Below, one piece after another: positions 1-7,226 of a DNA stretch of 36,139 bases (positions are counted from its first letter, which is position 1; each line of letters opens with the position of its first letter). Location: NCBI GenBank assembly GCA_002712765.1, contig PAUP01000029.1:1-36139 (forward strand). Reading direction: 5' to 3'. The notes under the pieces are model-generated. The model worked only from the letters and a program-made list of their open reading frames with translations. It did not search any database and was not told where the DNA came from. This DNA is from Cytophagaceae bacterium (GTDB lineage Bacteria > Bacteroidota > Bacteroidia > Flavobacteriales > Flavobacteriaceae). Position numbers and translations under genes: made by a program.

Positions 1-10
1 CCCAACTCCC

Positions 11-110
11 AAAAATGACTGGTCGCTATGAGTAGAATGCAGCACCTACTTTCTAAGTGAAAGGGTTGCTAAGACGTCACTGGGTCTAATCCCTCGGTCT
101 TTCTTGATAA
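11..110 (-). ncRNA. SAM-I (S-box) riboswitch aptamer for a gene beyond the left edge
   Basis: On the minus strand the aptamer begins TTATCAAGAAAGACCGAGGG and continues through the P2 region with the hallmark TTAGCAACCC, then a P3 hairpin (GTAG...CTAC enclosing GTGCTGCATT). The closing P1 helix can form between AAGAAAGAC (105-97) and GTCATTTTT (19-11) with one A-A mismatch. This order of elements is the S-box architecture, in the form usual for Bacteroidetes. It binds S-adenosylmethionine and normally shuts off methionine-synthesis genes in cis. The controlled gene would read leftward out of the window and is not visible; a transsulfuration or methionine-synthesis gene is the likely target. 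The location back to back with metK fits. Expression-platform sequence lies beyond position 1. Confidence 0.9.
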
Positions 111-328
111 CATTTCAATAAAATTGTGAACTTTTACTCGGCAAAGATTACAATGATTTTTTAAAAACCCAAACAAAACAGAAAATTTTTCTAAAATAGA
201 ATGAGTTGTATCGCTTTAGCCGAATCAATTTCTATACACATCTATTTGACAAAAATAAAATCTACCATAGCTTGTTTTGATAATATATTGTTCAAAATAG
301 TCGTGCAAAAAGAGCCTGAAGAAGTGAG

Positions 329-358
329 TTGGAATATTCAAAAGTTTGGTTACCTTTG
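329..358 (+). promoter_or_regulatory. metK promoter, Bacteroidetes type
   Basis: TTG at 329-331 and TACCTTTG at 351-358 match the -33 TTG and -7 TAnnTTTG elements of the Bacteroidetes housekeeping sigma factor, with a 19-bp spacer. Transcription would start near 362-366, giving metK a leader of about 135 nt that contains an upstream ORF. Confidence 0.7.
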
Positions 359-405
359 CCGCATTAATCGAGGAAAGATTTGACTGCTTGCAACCTCTTA
401 AAAAA

Positions 406-555
406 ATGCCTAAAACTACAGCACGACGATTCCGTTTTTGTTGTTATGTTTCTACCGCACGCTCGTCAAATCTACCTATTAGCATTTTAAAACGATATAC
501 ATGGCGTATTTATTTACCTCAGAAAGTGTTTCTGAAGGACACCCAGACAAAGTAG
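406..555 (+). CDS. candidate upstream ORF (leader peptide) overlapping the metK start
   Basis: A 49-codon ORF starts at ATG 406, about 40 nt after the inferred transcription start. It runs through the metK leader in another frame and ends 55 nt inside metK. It opens [20 protein letters not shown]: basic residues followed by a Cys-Cys pair. An in-frame ATG at 346 lies upstream of the inferred start site and is less likely. Because it overlaps the metK start codon at 501, its translation could affect metK initiation. Arg- and Cys-containing leader ORFs are known as attenuators of sulfur genes in other bacteria; applying that here is inference. It may also be chance. Confidence 0.4.
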   Translation: MPKTTARRFRFCCYVSTARSSNLPISILKRYTWRIYLPQKVFLKDTQTK

Positions 556-1754
556 CAGATCAAATTAGTGATGCGCTTATTGACAATTTTTTAGCTTTTG
601 ATCCCGAATCTAAAGTAGCCTGCGAAACACTGGTTACTACAGGACAAGTGTTCTTGGCTGGTGAAGTAAAAAGTAGTGCCTATCTGGACGTGCAAAAAAT
701 TGCACGCGAGGCGATACGAAAAATCGGATATACCAAAGGTGAATATATGTTTGATGCCCATTCTTGTAGTGTGCTTTCTGCCATACACGAGCAATCTGAC
801 GATATCAACCGTGGGGTAGACAGAGCATCAAAAGAAGAACAAGGTGCAGGAGATCAAGGGATGATGTTTGGTTACGCTACCAAAGAAACAGCAGATTATA
901 TGCCTTTGGCCTTAGACTTGTCTCACAAAATACTTATAGAGCTTGCAGCTCTAAGACGTGAAAATAAAGAGATTACCTATTTGCGCCCAGATTCTAAAAG
1001 TCAAGTCACTATAGAATACAGCGACGATAATGTACCTCAGCGCATAGATGCTATTGTGATCTCTACCCAACATGACGCCTTTGATGAGGATGTCAAGATG
1101 TTAGAAAAAATTCGTGAAGATATCAAAGAGATATTGATCCCACGATTGGTAGCCCAACTCCCAGAAAAAGTTGCAGCCTTATTTAACGATGAGATTACCT
1201 ATCACATCAATCCTACTGGAAAATTTGTTATAGGAGGGCCACATGGAGACACGGGTCTTACCGGACGTAAGATTATTGTAGATACCTACGGAGGTAAAGG
1301 CGCACATGGTGGTGGTGCTTTTTCTGGTAAAGATCCAAGCAAGGTTGATCGCTCTGCAGCCTATGCCACAAGACATATTGCCAAAAACATGGTTGCCGCA
1401 GGGATTGCTAACGAGATTCTAGTGCAGGTATCCTACGCCATTGGTGTTGTAGAACCTATGGGCATATTTGTAGATACTTATGGCACGGCCAATGTAGACT
1501 TGACCGATGGTGAAATTGCCGAGAAGATCTCGAGTATTTTTGACATGCGCCCTGCTGCTATCGAAAGTCGCTTAAAATTGCGATCGCCTATGTATAGTGA
1601 AACGGCTGCTTATGGTCATATGGGAAGAAAAAATGAGACTATCACCAAAACCTTTGAACGCTTTGATGGGTCTCAACACAAGGTAGACGTAGAGTTGTTT
1701 ACCTGGGAAAAACTCGATTATGTAGATAAGGTAAGAGCGAGTTTTGGGGTGTAA
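501..1754 (+). CDS. metK: S-adenosylmethionine synthase (methionine adenosyltransferase)
   Basis: MetK makes SAM from methionine and ATP, releasing phosphate and pyrophosphate, in the cytoplasm. The 417-aa product has the family signatures: GHPDK at 13-17 (ATP site), [12 protein letters not shown] at 115-126 (in other members GAGDQG(I/M)MFGYA), [20 protein letters not shown] around 261-280 with the following KVDRSAAY. It is longer than the roughly 384-aa enzyme of enterobacteria, with extra residues in the middle (about 150-230), as is usual in Bacteroidetes. There is no evident Shine-Dalgarno sequence before ATG 501, but the start agrees with the conserved N-terminus [10 protein letters not shown]. 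It has its own promoter (329-358), an overlapping upstream ORF, and a strong terminator at 1777-1814. The pyrophosphate it releases is a substrate of the ppa/hppA products encoded further right. Confidence 0.97.
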   Translation: MAYLFTSESVSEGHPDKVADQISDALIDNFLAFDPESKVACETLVTTGQVFLAGEVKSSAYLDVQKIAREAIRKIGYTKGEYMFDAHSCSVLSAIHEQSDDINRGVDRASKEEQGAGDQGMMFGYATKETADYMPLALDLSHKILIELAALRRENKEITYLRPDSKSQVTIEYSDDNVPQRIDAIVISTQHDAFDEDVKMLEKIREDIKEILIPRLVAQLPEKVAALFNDEITYHINPTGKFVIGGPHGDTGLTGRKIIVDTYGGKGAHGGGAFSGKDPSKVDRSAAYATRHIAKNMVAAGIANEILVQVSYAIGVVEPMGIFVDTYGTANVDLTDGEIAEKISSIFDMRPAAIESRLKLRSPMYSETAAYGHMGRKNETITKTFERFDGSQHKVDVELFTWEKLDYVDKVRASFGV

Positions 1755-1776
1755 ATAGTCTTAATTAAAATGATCT

Positions 1777-1814
1777 AAAGGTCAATCATTTATAGGATGA
1801 TTGACCTTTTTTTT
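1777..1814 (+). terminator. rho-independent terminator of metK
   Basis: A perfect 13-bp stem, AAAGGTCAATCAT (1777-1789) with ATGATTGACCTTT (1797-1809), a 7-nt loop and a T run to 1814, 22 nt after the metK stop. Confidence 0.92.
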
Positions 1815-1864
1815 ATGAAAGAAAGTAGTGTTGCCCTTTATTCAAAAAAAAGCGTCATAGACCC

Positions 1865-2407
1865 TTATTGAAAACGGATATAATCGACCTCAAAGTTGAA
1901 AGGACTTGCTTTTTTCTCATTAGAAATAAACCCCATGCGTATCACCTTTTTGAGATCATCTGTAGTGAGCGCACCAGAGAGGCGATTGCCCAAACGGTAT
2001 CGTTTAAAACCTTCCCAAGGAATGTTTTTTGTAACCCATTGGCCATCGGTTACGGGAAGATCTGCCTTAAAATTAGGTCTATAAAACCTTCTGTATTTAT
2101 TGAGCGTAAACGCGAAATCTTGGCCTGTAGACCTATAGCGTATCGCTACTTCTTTAAACTGTGAAAGATCGTATTGCCCATAATCGCTTCTAAAAGAGGC
2201 AAAACCACCATTATTGGCAAGCGAAATACTCCCTTGGAAGACTACACTAGAATTTGTTAGCTCAATAGCCCCACTAGAGCGCCCCCCCATCACACCATCC
2301 AAAACGACATACCATTGACAATTATCACAACCGTCTTTTCCAAAATTGATATTTTGTTTGTCTTGGGGAAGGCTCATAAATAGCAGTATGAGTGTAAGGT
2401 ATTTCAA
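1865..2407 (-). CDS. secreted CIA30-family protein
   Basis: A 180-aa protein with a hydrophobic N-terminal segment (MKYLTLILLFMSLPQ) suggesting export. The CIA30 signature WYVVLDGVMGGRSSG lies at about 32-46, and the C-terminus (FNFEVDYIRFQ) ends in the strand expected of this galactose-binding-like jelly-roll fold. CIA30 was named for a mitochondrial complex I assembly factor. Bacterial members are mostly secreted and of unknown role, and there is no sign of complex I genes here. It starts 10 nt after the stop of the outer-membrane barrel gene and is therefore probably the last gene of the GLPGLI operon. The cysteines at 27 and 30 (CDNC) just before the domain could form a disulfide. Family is clear; function is not. 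Confidence 0.8.
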   Translation of the reverse strand: MKYLTLILLFMSLPQDKQNINFGKDGCDNCQWYVVLDGVMGGRSSGAIELTNSSVVFQGSISLANNGGFASFRSDYGQYDLSQFKEVAIRYRSTGQDFAFTLNKYRRFYRPNFKADLPVTDGQWVTKNIPWEGFKRYRLGNRLSGALTTDDLKKVIRMGFISNEKKASPFNFEVDYIRFQ

Positions 2408-2416
2408 ATGAGTTAT

Positions 2417-5206
2417 TTACAGATTATATTTGACTGTAAACATAAGAATTCTAGGCTGAACAAAATATTCGGTATTCCTAATTGAGATATCATTAACACT
2501 ATTATTACTTATTACATCCACATCTAATAAGTTTGTGGCTTGTATGCGAAACTCCCATTTGCTCTCAGGTTTTTGGTAGTACAAGTTGGCCTCTAAAAAA
2601 CTGTACATATTATCGATATCTGTTGTAGGATCGTCATCGTCATAATTGTACAAACTCCAATCGACACCAAAGGTAAAACCGTTTAAAAAATTAACCTCTG
2701 CATTGGCAAAAGGCCTAACAGTGGTAAAAGTACGGTCTGTGGCACCATTGTCAGAATTGGTGATGGTATGATTGTATCCAATCTCAAAGTTGGGTGCGTT
2801 TTTAAAATTAGTCTCGGCACTGGTTCTGTAATTTTGGGTAATATTTTTTGTATTTCTAGGCTCACCGTTAATGATATTGTTCAAATCGCTGTAAGAACCA
2901 TTAGCGCTCAAATTGAGCTTCCACTTTTTAAAGCGCTTAGAAAAACGAGCGTTCCCGCTAAAGGTCTCATCAAAGAAATTGGTATTGTTTATAGGTCGTG
3001 ATACCTGATTGATTCCCGTGAAGTCTCCTGACGTCTTTATCGCATCTACTCTTCTGGTATAATTCACACCCCCAAACAAGCTGGTAAAATTAAACATACT
3101 AAAGCTAAAATAATTTAAACTGGCGGTATGAAATATAGCGTTTTCTATATCTCTATTTCCTCTAAATAGACTGTTGTAGTTGTTGAGCACTAGGCCTTCT
3201 GCAAAATTATTGACATCGGTATATTGTGCGGTCATTTGATAGTTGGCCCTCAAACTCTTTCCTTGTGAAAATTGCACCACTGTAAATAAATCTGGAAGTA
3301 ATTTCCATTCATTTTCATCGGTAGTCGTTCCAAATTGCTCACTCTTTGTTCCATAATTGTGTAAAGTAAGTCCAGGCGTTATCGTAAATATACCGGTCTT
3401 CACCTTGTAGTGCAGGCCTAAAAAGATGTCGCTAAAATTAAAATTGACATCATTACCAATGGCCTGTCCAGCATTATCTTCTGTCAAGGGGTCAGGACCA
3501 CCTTCTAATATTTGAAACAAGCTAGAATCAAAATTCTGAGTACTCAAGGTGGTACCCAAAGTAAAGTTCAAATTACTTTTATCATTGAGGATATAGTAAT
3601 AATCGACTTTAGCATCCAATTTATGACTCTCAACATTTTTATTTTGATTAAGATCAAACAAACCAGATGGGGCCATCTCAAAAGGAATGGTACTTACAAA
3701 GGCTGGATTGTCTGGGCCCGCGGGTTGATCTGGATCAAAATCATCATTTGTAGCTTGAAAAGGCTCTTCACCTAGACGAGCTCTATAAAAAGGGTTCTCA
3801 TCAGAAAAGAGGTGGACAAAGGTACCCGCAAAGATATTCTTGTCGTCTAAGGTATAGTACAAATTGACATTCTGATTGATAGAAAAAGGTTCATTTTCTT
3901 TGTTTTGATCGGTGATATTTTCTACAATATCGCCACCGCGATTCAGGATGCTCAATCCATCAGAAAATTCGGTCTGTTTGGACTTTTTTACCAAGACATC
4001 ATAATCAAATTGCAAATTCACATTGGGTTTGTAAACCGAACTAAATTTGACCATACCTAATTGATTGCGCTGGTCGCTAGTCTCATCAAAACCTTGAGTA
4101 AAACCTTGGTTGATAAAAGTATTTAATGAATTATTGACAAAATTGGTCAAATTATCACTGTACAAGGCAAAGCCGCTAATATCCCATTTGGGGCTTGCAG
4201 CATAGGTAAAATTAACTGCGGCAAAATTGGTCTCTATGTCATTGGCTCTATTATTTTGAGTGGTCAAAAAACCTAAGCCCCCATCAGAAATATTAAAAGA
4301 GGTACCCCCGCGTTGGTTAAAATTTCTAAACCCCCCTGTAAAGTTGAAATAATCCCTAAAAGTAAAGGGTACTTCCCCATTGTTATTAAAATCGGTAATG
4401 ATATTTATTGACCCCTTGGGGCTGTAGTAAAACAATTTGGGTTTGACCAGATAGCGCGTTTTCTCACCATCGCCTAAACCAGCAGTGACTTCTCCAAACC
4501 AAAAGTTTTTCTTGCCTTCTTTGAGTTTGAGATTGATGGCTACATTATCCTGATCATTGCCCAGACCACGCATTTGCGACACCTCATTATAGTTTTTTAG
4601 CACCTCTACTTTCTTTAAAGCATCGGCAGGAATATTCTTGGTCGCCAGTTTGGTATCGCCATCAAAAAAGTCTTTCCCTTCAATCATTACTTTATTGACC
4701 ACCTTACCTTCTACTTCGATTTCTCCGTCATCGTTTACTTCTACTCCAGGCAATTTTTTGAGTACATCACCTAGTTTCTTTTCGTTACCGTTGGTAAAGC
4801 TGTCTGTGTTATACACTATGGTATCTCCCTTGACGGTAACTGGCATTTCGTACACCAGCTCTACATCATCTAATTGATTAGGATCTGATTTTAGGACAAA
4901 ATCTTTGGTCATATCCTGGGCCTGCTCCCCTACCTCAAGATCAATCAATTCAGATTTGAGTCCTAGAAAACTCACTTTTAATTCATAGGTATTCCCCTTG
5001 GTAAGATCTAGTCTGTATCGGCCTTCTCCGTCGGTGATCCCGTAGGATTCTAAGGTGCCTTCAGCCTTGTTTGAAGCAATGATATTGGCAAATTCCAAAG
5101 GACTACCTATACTGTCTCTTACTACTCCTTTTAAGGTGATGCTTTGCGCAAAAATCCCTGTAGACATTACTAGAAGTAATGCCAGAATACTATTCTTAAA
5201 TGTCAT
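2417..5206 (-). CDS. outer-membrane beta-barrel protein with carboxypeptidase-regulatory-like domain (TonB-receptor-like)
   Basis: A 929-aa protein with a signal peptide (MTFKNSILALLLVMSTGIFA). Next comes a CarboxypepD_reg-like domain at about 22-100 (LKGVVRDSIGSPLEFANIIA...GEGRYRLDL), a plug-like stretch at about 115-205 (LKKLPGVEVNDDGEIEVEGK, then VMIEGKDFFDGDTKLATKNI), and a long C-terminal region of alternating aromatic and polar residues that fits an outer-membrane barrel. It ends in aromatic-rich strands (LMFTVKYNL). This is the architecture of the Bacteroidetes outer-membrane family often encoded beside GLPGLI proteins. The substrate is unknown, and no TonB box is obvious. It follows two GLPGLI genes and precedes the CIA30 gene by 10 nt, so one operon is likely. 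A hairpin lies in the leader at 5234-5284. Confidence 0.85.
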   Translation of the reverse strand: MTFKNSILALLLVMSTGIFAQSITLKGVVRDSIGSPLEFANIIASNKAEGTLESYGITDGEGRYRLDLTKGNTYELKVSFLGLKSELIDLEVGEQAQDMTKDFVLKSDPNQLDDVELVYEMPVTVKGDTIVYNTDSFTNGNEKKLGDVLKKLPGVEVNDDGEIEVEGKVVNKVMIEGKDFFDGDTKLATKNIPADALKKVEVLKNYNEVSQMRGLGNDQDNVAINLKLKEGKKNFWFGEVTAGLGDGEKTRYLVKPKLFYYSPKGSINIITDFNNNGEVPFTFRDYFNFTGGFRNFNQRGGTSFNISDGGLGFLTTQNNRANDIETNFAAVNFTYAASPKWDISGFALYSDNLTNFVNNSLNTFINQGFTQGFDETSDQRNQLGMVKFSSVYKPNVNLQFDYDVLVKKSKQTEFSDGLSILNRGGDIVENITDQNKENEPFSINQNVNLYYTLDDKNIFAGTFVHLFSDENPFYRARLGEEPFQATNDDFDPDQPAGPDNPAFVSTIPFEMAPSGLFDLNQNKNVESHKLDAKVDYYYILNDKSNLNFTLGTTLSTQNFDSSLFQILEGGPDPLTEDNAGQAIGNDVNFNFSDIFLGLHYKVKTGIFTITPGLTLHNYGTKSEQFGTTTDENEWKLLPDLFTVVQFSQGKSLRANYQMTAQYTDVNNFAEGLVLNNYNSLFRGNRDIENAIFHTASLNYFSFSMFNFTSLFGGVNYTRRVDAIKTSGDFTGINQVSRPINNTNFFDETFSGNARFSKRFKKWKLNLSANGSYSDLNNIINGEPRNTKNITQNYRTSAETNFKNAPNFEIGYNHTITNSDNGATDRTFTTVRPFANAEVNFLNGFTFGVDWSLYNYDDDDPTTDIDNMYSFLEANLYYQKPESKWEFRIQATNLLDVDVISNNSVNDISIRNTEYFVQPRILMFTVKYNL

Positions 5207-5233
5207 CTTGATTGATTTGATTGATTAGATTGA

Positions 5234-5284
5234 ATGAGCAAACACCCGCTATCTTTGTCCCTTAACGCTATGTGTTTTGCTCAT
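5234..5284 (-). other. intercistronic hairpin between GLPGLI gene and barrel gene
   Basis: ATGAGCAAACAC (5234-5245) pairs with GTGTTTTGCTCAT (5272-5284), a 12-bp stem with one bulged base and a loop of about 26 nt. There is no T run, so a terminator is unlikely; an mRNA processing or stability element is more likely. Between it and the barrel start codon lies a run of short ATTGATT-like repeats (5209-5233). Confidence 0.45.
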
Positions 5285-5296
5285 ATATAAACTACC

Positions 5297-6172
5297 TTAA
5301 AAACGTCTTCCTCCGCCACGACGGTTACTTCGCCCATAACGCTCTGCCATTTCTTTGGCTTTTTCTTCTACTATAGCAACATATTCGGCACGAGAAACTT
5401 CTTTCCCTTTAGAAGGTACATCTATAATGACTTCCTCCTTAGGATTGAGTACAACTTTTGTACAAAGTATGGTCGTATTATTGGTACTCAATTCCAAAAT
5501 TAATCCAGGTAAGCCCCCAAATTCATCGGGCCCGTGTGAGGCTGGAATCATAGGCGTATACCAGGCGGTTATTGTCTCTGTGGTAGGCTCTTCCTCTTCT
5601 GGCTCCTGTGCAGTAGCCGTACTATCGGTTTTTTTGGCATTGGCCTTTTGCGCATCTCTGGCACGTCTGCCCATACGGCTCCACATATTGGCCTCGATAT
5701 CTCTAGTGGCCACCGCTTTAAATACAGGATACTGCCCTATCATTTTGCTTTCTTTGACCAATTCCCACGCTAGGGCGTTAATCGTATCTTTTACCAAAAA
5801 GGTTTTACCCATCATATTGTTTTCACGAGCATAAGCCTTGGTAGCGGTATTCTTATAAATACCTCCTTGAGTAAAACCACCTCCCCAGCCACCGCCTTGC
5901 CCCGGGGCAGCTAGTTTTTCTTCTTCCTTGTAAAAAGACTCCTCATTGGTAAAAGTCAAAGTATACTCCTTCTCCAAAAAATTCTTCATACGCTCCATAA
6001 TTTGCTTTTTACGCTGTTCGGTCATTTGTTGCCCGCCCCGATTAAATCGAGATAGATCTATGGTCGTTTTGGTTTGATAGGTGGCTACTCCTTGAATTTT
6101 TTGTGCATACATGGGTACGGTCGCGAGGCAAACTATGATCACTACCGCCAGTTGTCTTAACTTTATAATCAT
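5297..6172 (-). CDS. GLPGLI family protein, secreted
   Basis: A 291-aa protein with a signal peptide (MIIKLRQLAVVIIVCLATVP, cleavage probably after MYAQ). It carries the motif that names the family (TIGR01200): HGPDEFGGLPGLILEL at 213-228, with GLPGLI at 220-225. The N-terminal half opens with the family's VATYQT strand. A Gly-rich stretch (91-104) and an acidic stretch (EPEEEEP, 190-196) are specific to this copy, and it ends in an Arg/Gly-rich basic tail (RSNRRGGGRRF). GLPGLI proteins are periplasmic or surface proteins of unknown function, almost confined to Bacteroidetes. This copy is paralogous to the next gene upstream (6273-7109), sharing the GLPGLI block, the CTKVVLNPKE block and a Lys/Glu-rich C-terminal helix. 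It probably sits in an operon with that gene and the barrel. Confidence 0.9.
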   Translation of the reverse strand: MIIKLRQLAVVIIVCLATVPMYAQKIQGVATYQTKTTIDLSRFNRGGQQMTEQRKKQIMERMKNFLEKEYTLTFTNEESFYKEEEKLAAPGQGGGWGGGFTQGGIYKNTATKAYARENNMMGKTFLVKDTINALAWELVKESKMIGQYPVFKAVATRDIEANMWSRMGRRARDAQKANAKKTDSTATAQEPEEEEPTTETITAWYTPMIPASHGPDEFGGLPGLILELSTNNTTILCTKVVLNPKEEVIIDVPSKGKEVSRAEYVAIVEEKAKEMAERYGRSNRRGGGRRF

Positions 6173-6272
6173 TCTTCTTTTATTAAATGGTCCAAAAATT
6201 TTAGACTTTAAAAGTAAACCAAAGTTTAACCGAGGGTCGTTTTTTAAGAAGAAATTATGAAAATACGCTAGC

Positions 6273-7109
6273 CTACCCTTTGATACTGATGGTCATCATA
6301 CTTCCATCTCCTTTCTTGCGATTGGATTGCATACGCTCCATTAATTCTTCTGACTTTTTGCGCGCGGTCTCATCATAGGTCGCTTGATCTACTTTTTTAC
6401 CCTTGACAGGAACCACTATTGCTATTGGCTCTTTTGGATTGAGTACAACTTTAGTACACATCATAGACAGCTTACCATCATTAACTTCAAGAATAAGCCC
6501 TGGCAACCCCCAAAATTCATCTGGACCATGTGATAATGGTATATCCAAGGTATACCAGGCTGTTATTTTACGGGTTGTGGTCTTGGTCACCGTTTTACTT
6601 TCTCCATCAACAATTTCTGTAGAACGCTCTTCTTGTTCTTCTTCTAGGGTTGCTTTAAAACAGGTGTATTGTCCAATATTCTTGGTCTCCTTTTCGAGCT
6701 TCCATTCTGGCTTTTCTAACTTGTCTTCTATCAAAAACAACTTCCCCATTAAATCGCTTTGCTGGGTGTATTTTTTGGCGGCAATATCCTGGAAAAGCAC
6801 ATCCTTACTCGCCGATACAGTAATGACCATACCACCACTGCTGGGTGCTTGAGGCTTGGCTAATTCTTCAGGTTGTTGTTGCCATAAGGCTTGACTACCC
6901 TTAAAGGTCAGATCGTATTTGCGCTGAAATTGTTTTCGCAATTGTTCTTGTATGCTCTTGTGCATTTCGTCTGTCATTCCTGATGAAGAATCGAGTTTCA
7001 TTTCTACATGCCGCTGTGTTTGGTAGGTGGCTATCCCTTCTATATTTTGAGTATACGCTTTCGCGAAAGCAAATACAGAAAGAAGCAAAGCAATAATGAT
7101 ATTTTTCAT
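6273..7109 (-). CDS. GLPGLI family protein, secreted (first gene of the operon)
   Basis: A 278-aa paralogue of the gene at 5297-6172, with signal peptide MKNIIIALLLSVFAFAKAYT. HGPDEFWGLPGLILEV is at 194-209, followed by CTKVVLNPKE, and a mixed-charge C-terminal helix rich in Lys, Glu and Arg. The window's repeated palindrome (7057-7070) lies inside the signal-peptide coding region and spells the FAFAKA stretch; the signal peptide has absorbed it without breaking the frame. The gene is divergent from the histidine kinase, and the 117-bp intergenic region contains four 10-bp phased repeats, so two-component control is likely. The role of the family is unknown. Two unequal copies next to a barrel protein may be accessory factors for it. 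Confidence 0.9.
   Translation of the reverse strand: MKNIIIALLLSVFAFAKAYTQNIEGIATYQTQRHVEMKLDSSSGMTDEMHKSIQEQLRKQFQRKYDLTFKGSQALWQQQPEELAKPQAPSSGGMVITVSASKDVLFQDIAAKKYTQQSDLMGKLFLIEDKLEKPEWKLEKETKNIGQYTCFKATLEEEQEERSTEIVDGESKTVTKTTTRKITAWYTLDIPLSHGPDEFWGLPGLILEVNDGKLSMMCTKVVLNPKEPIAIVVPVKGKKVDQATYDETARKKSEELMERMQSNRKKGDGSMMTISIKG
7057..7070. repeat. iterated palindrome GCTTTCGCGAAAGC, copy 1 (in GLPGLI signal peptide)
   Basis: Exact 14-bp palindrome within the coding sequence of the first GLPGLI gene. Confidence 0.85.
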
Positions 7110-7150
7110 ATGATCGGTGTTTTTGTTGCTACAAAGATGTCAAAAAGTTA

Positions 7151-7190
7151 TGTTGACTTTTGTTAAGCAGTGTTAACTAGTGTTAACCGA
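7151..7190. promoter_or_regulatory. four direct repeats with 10-bp period, candidate response-regulator operator
   Basis: TGTTGACTTT, TGTTAAGCAG, TGTTAACTAG and TGTTAACCGA follow each other without gaps: TGTTRA recurs every 10 bp, one helical turn. The array lies in the divergent region between the first GLPGLI gene and the histidine kinase, immediately upstream of the kinase's -33 element (7191). OmpR-type regulators bind head-to-tail direct repeats of this spacing; the one encoded at 8833-9510 is the natural candidate. Repeat structure is seen; the binding partner is inferred. Confidence 0.65.
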
Positions 7191-7222
7191 TTTGTACAGC
7201 CTTAGCTAAGCGCCTACATTTG
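7191..7222 (+). promoter_or_regulatory. promoter of the two-component operon
   Basis: TTTG at 7191-7194 and TACATTTG at 7215-7222, spacer 20 bp, match the Bacteroidetes -33/-7 consensus. The -7 box ends only 4 nt before the kinase ATG, so the transcript is probably leaderless. Confidence 0.7.
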
Positions 7223-7226
7223 AATT

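Noticed and set aside
201-383. Short plus-strand ORF upstream of metK
   Set aside because: It lies upstream of and across the metK promoter, has no recognisable features, and is low-complexity AT-rich sequence.
5250-5257. TATCTTTG on the plus strand, matching the -7 consensus
   Set aside because: It points into the 3' end of a minus-strand gene, has no plus-strand gene behind it, and sits in the hairpin loop; probably chance.
5355-5834. 159-codon ORF antisense to the second GLPGLI gene
   Set aside because: Shadow of a well-supported coding sequence; no domain or own start signals. The same holds for 6403-6852.
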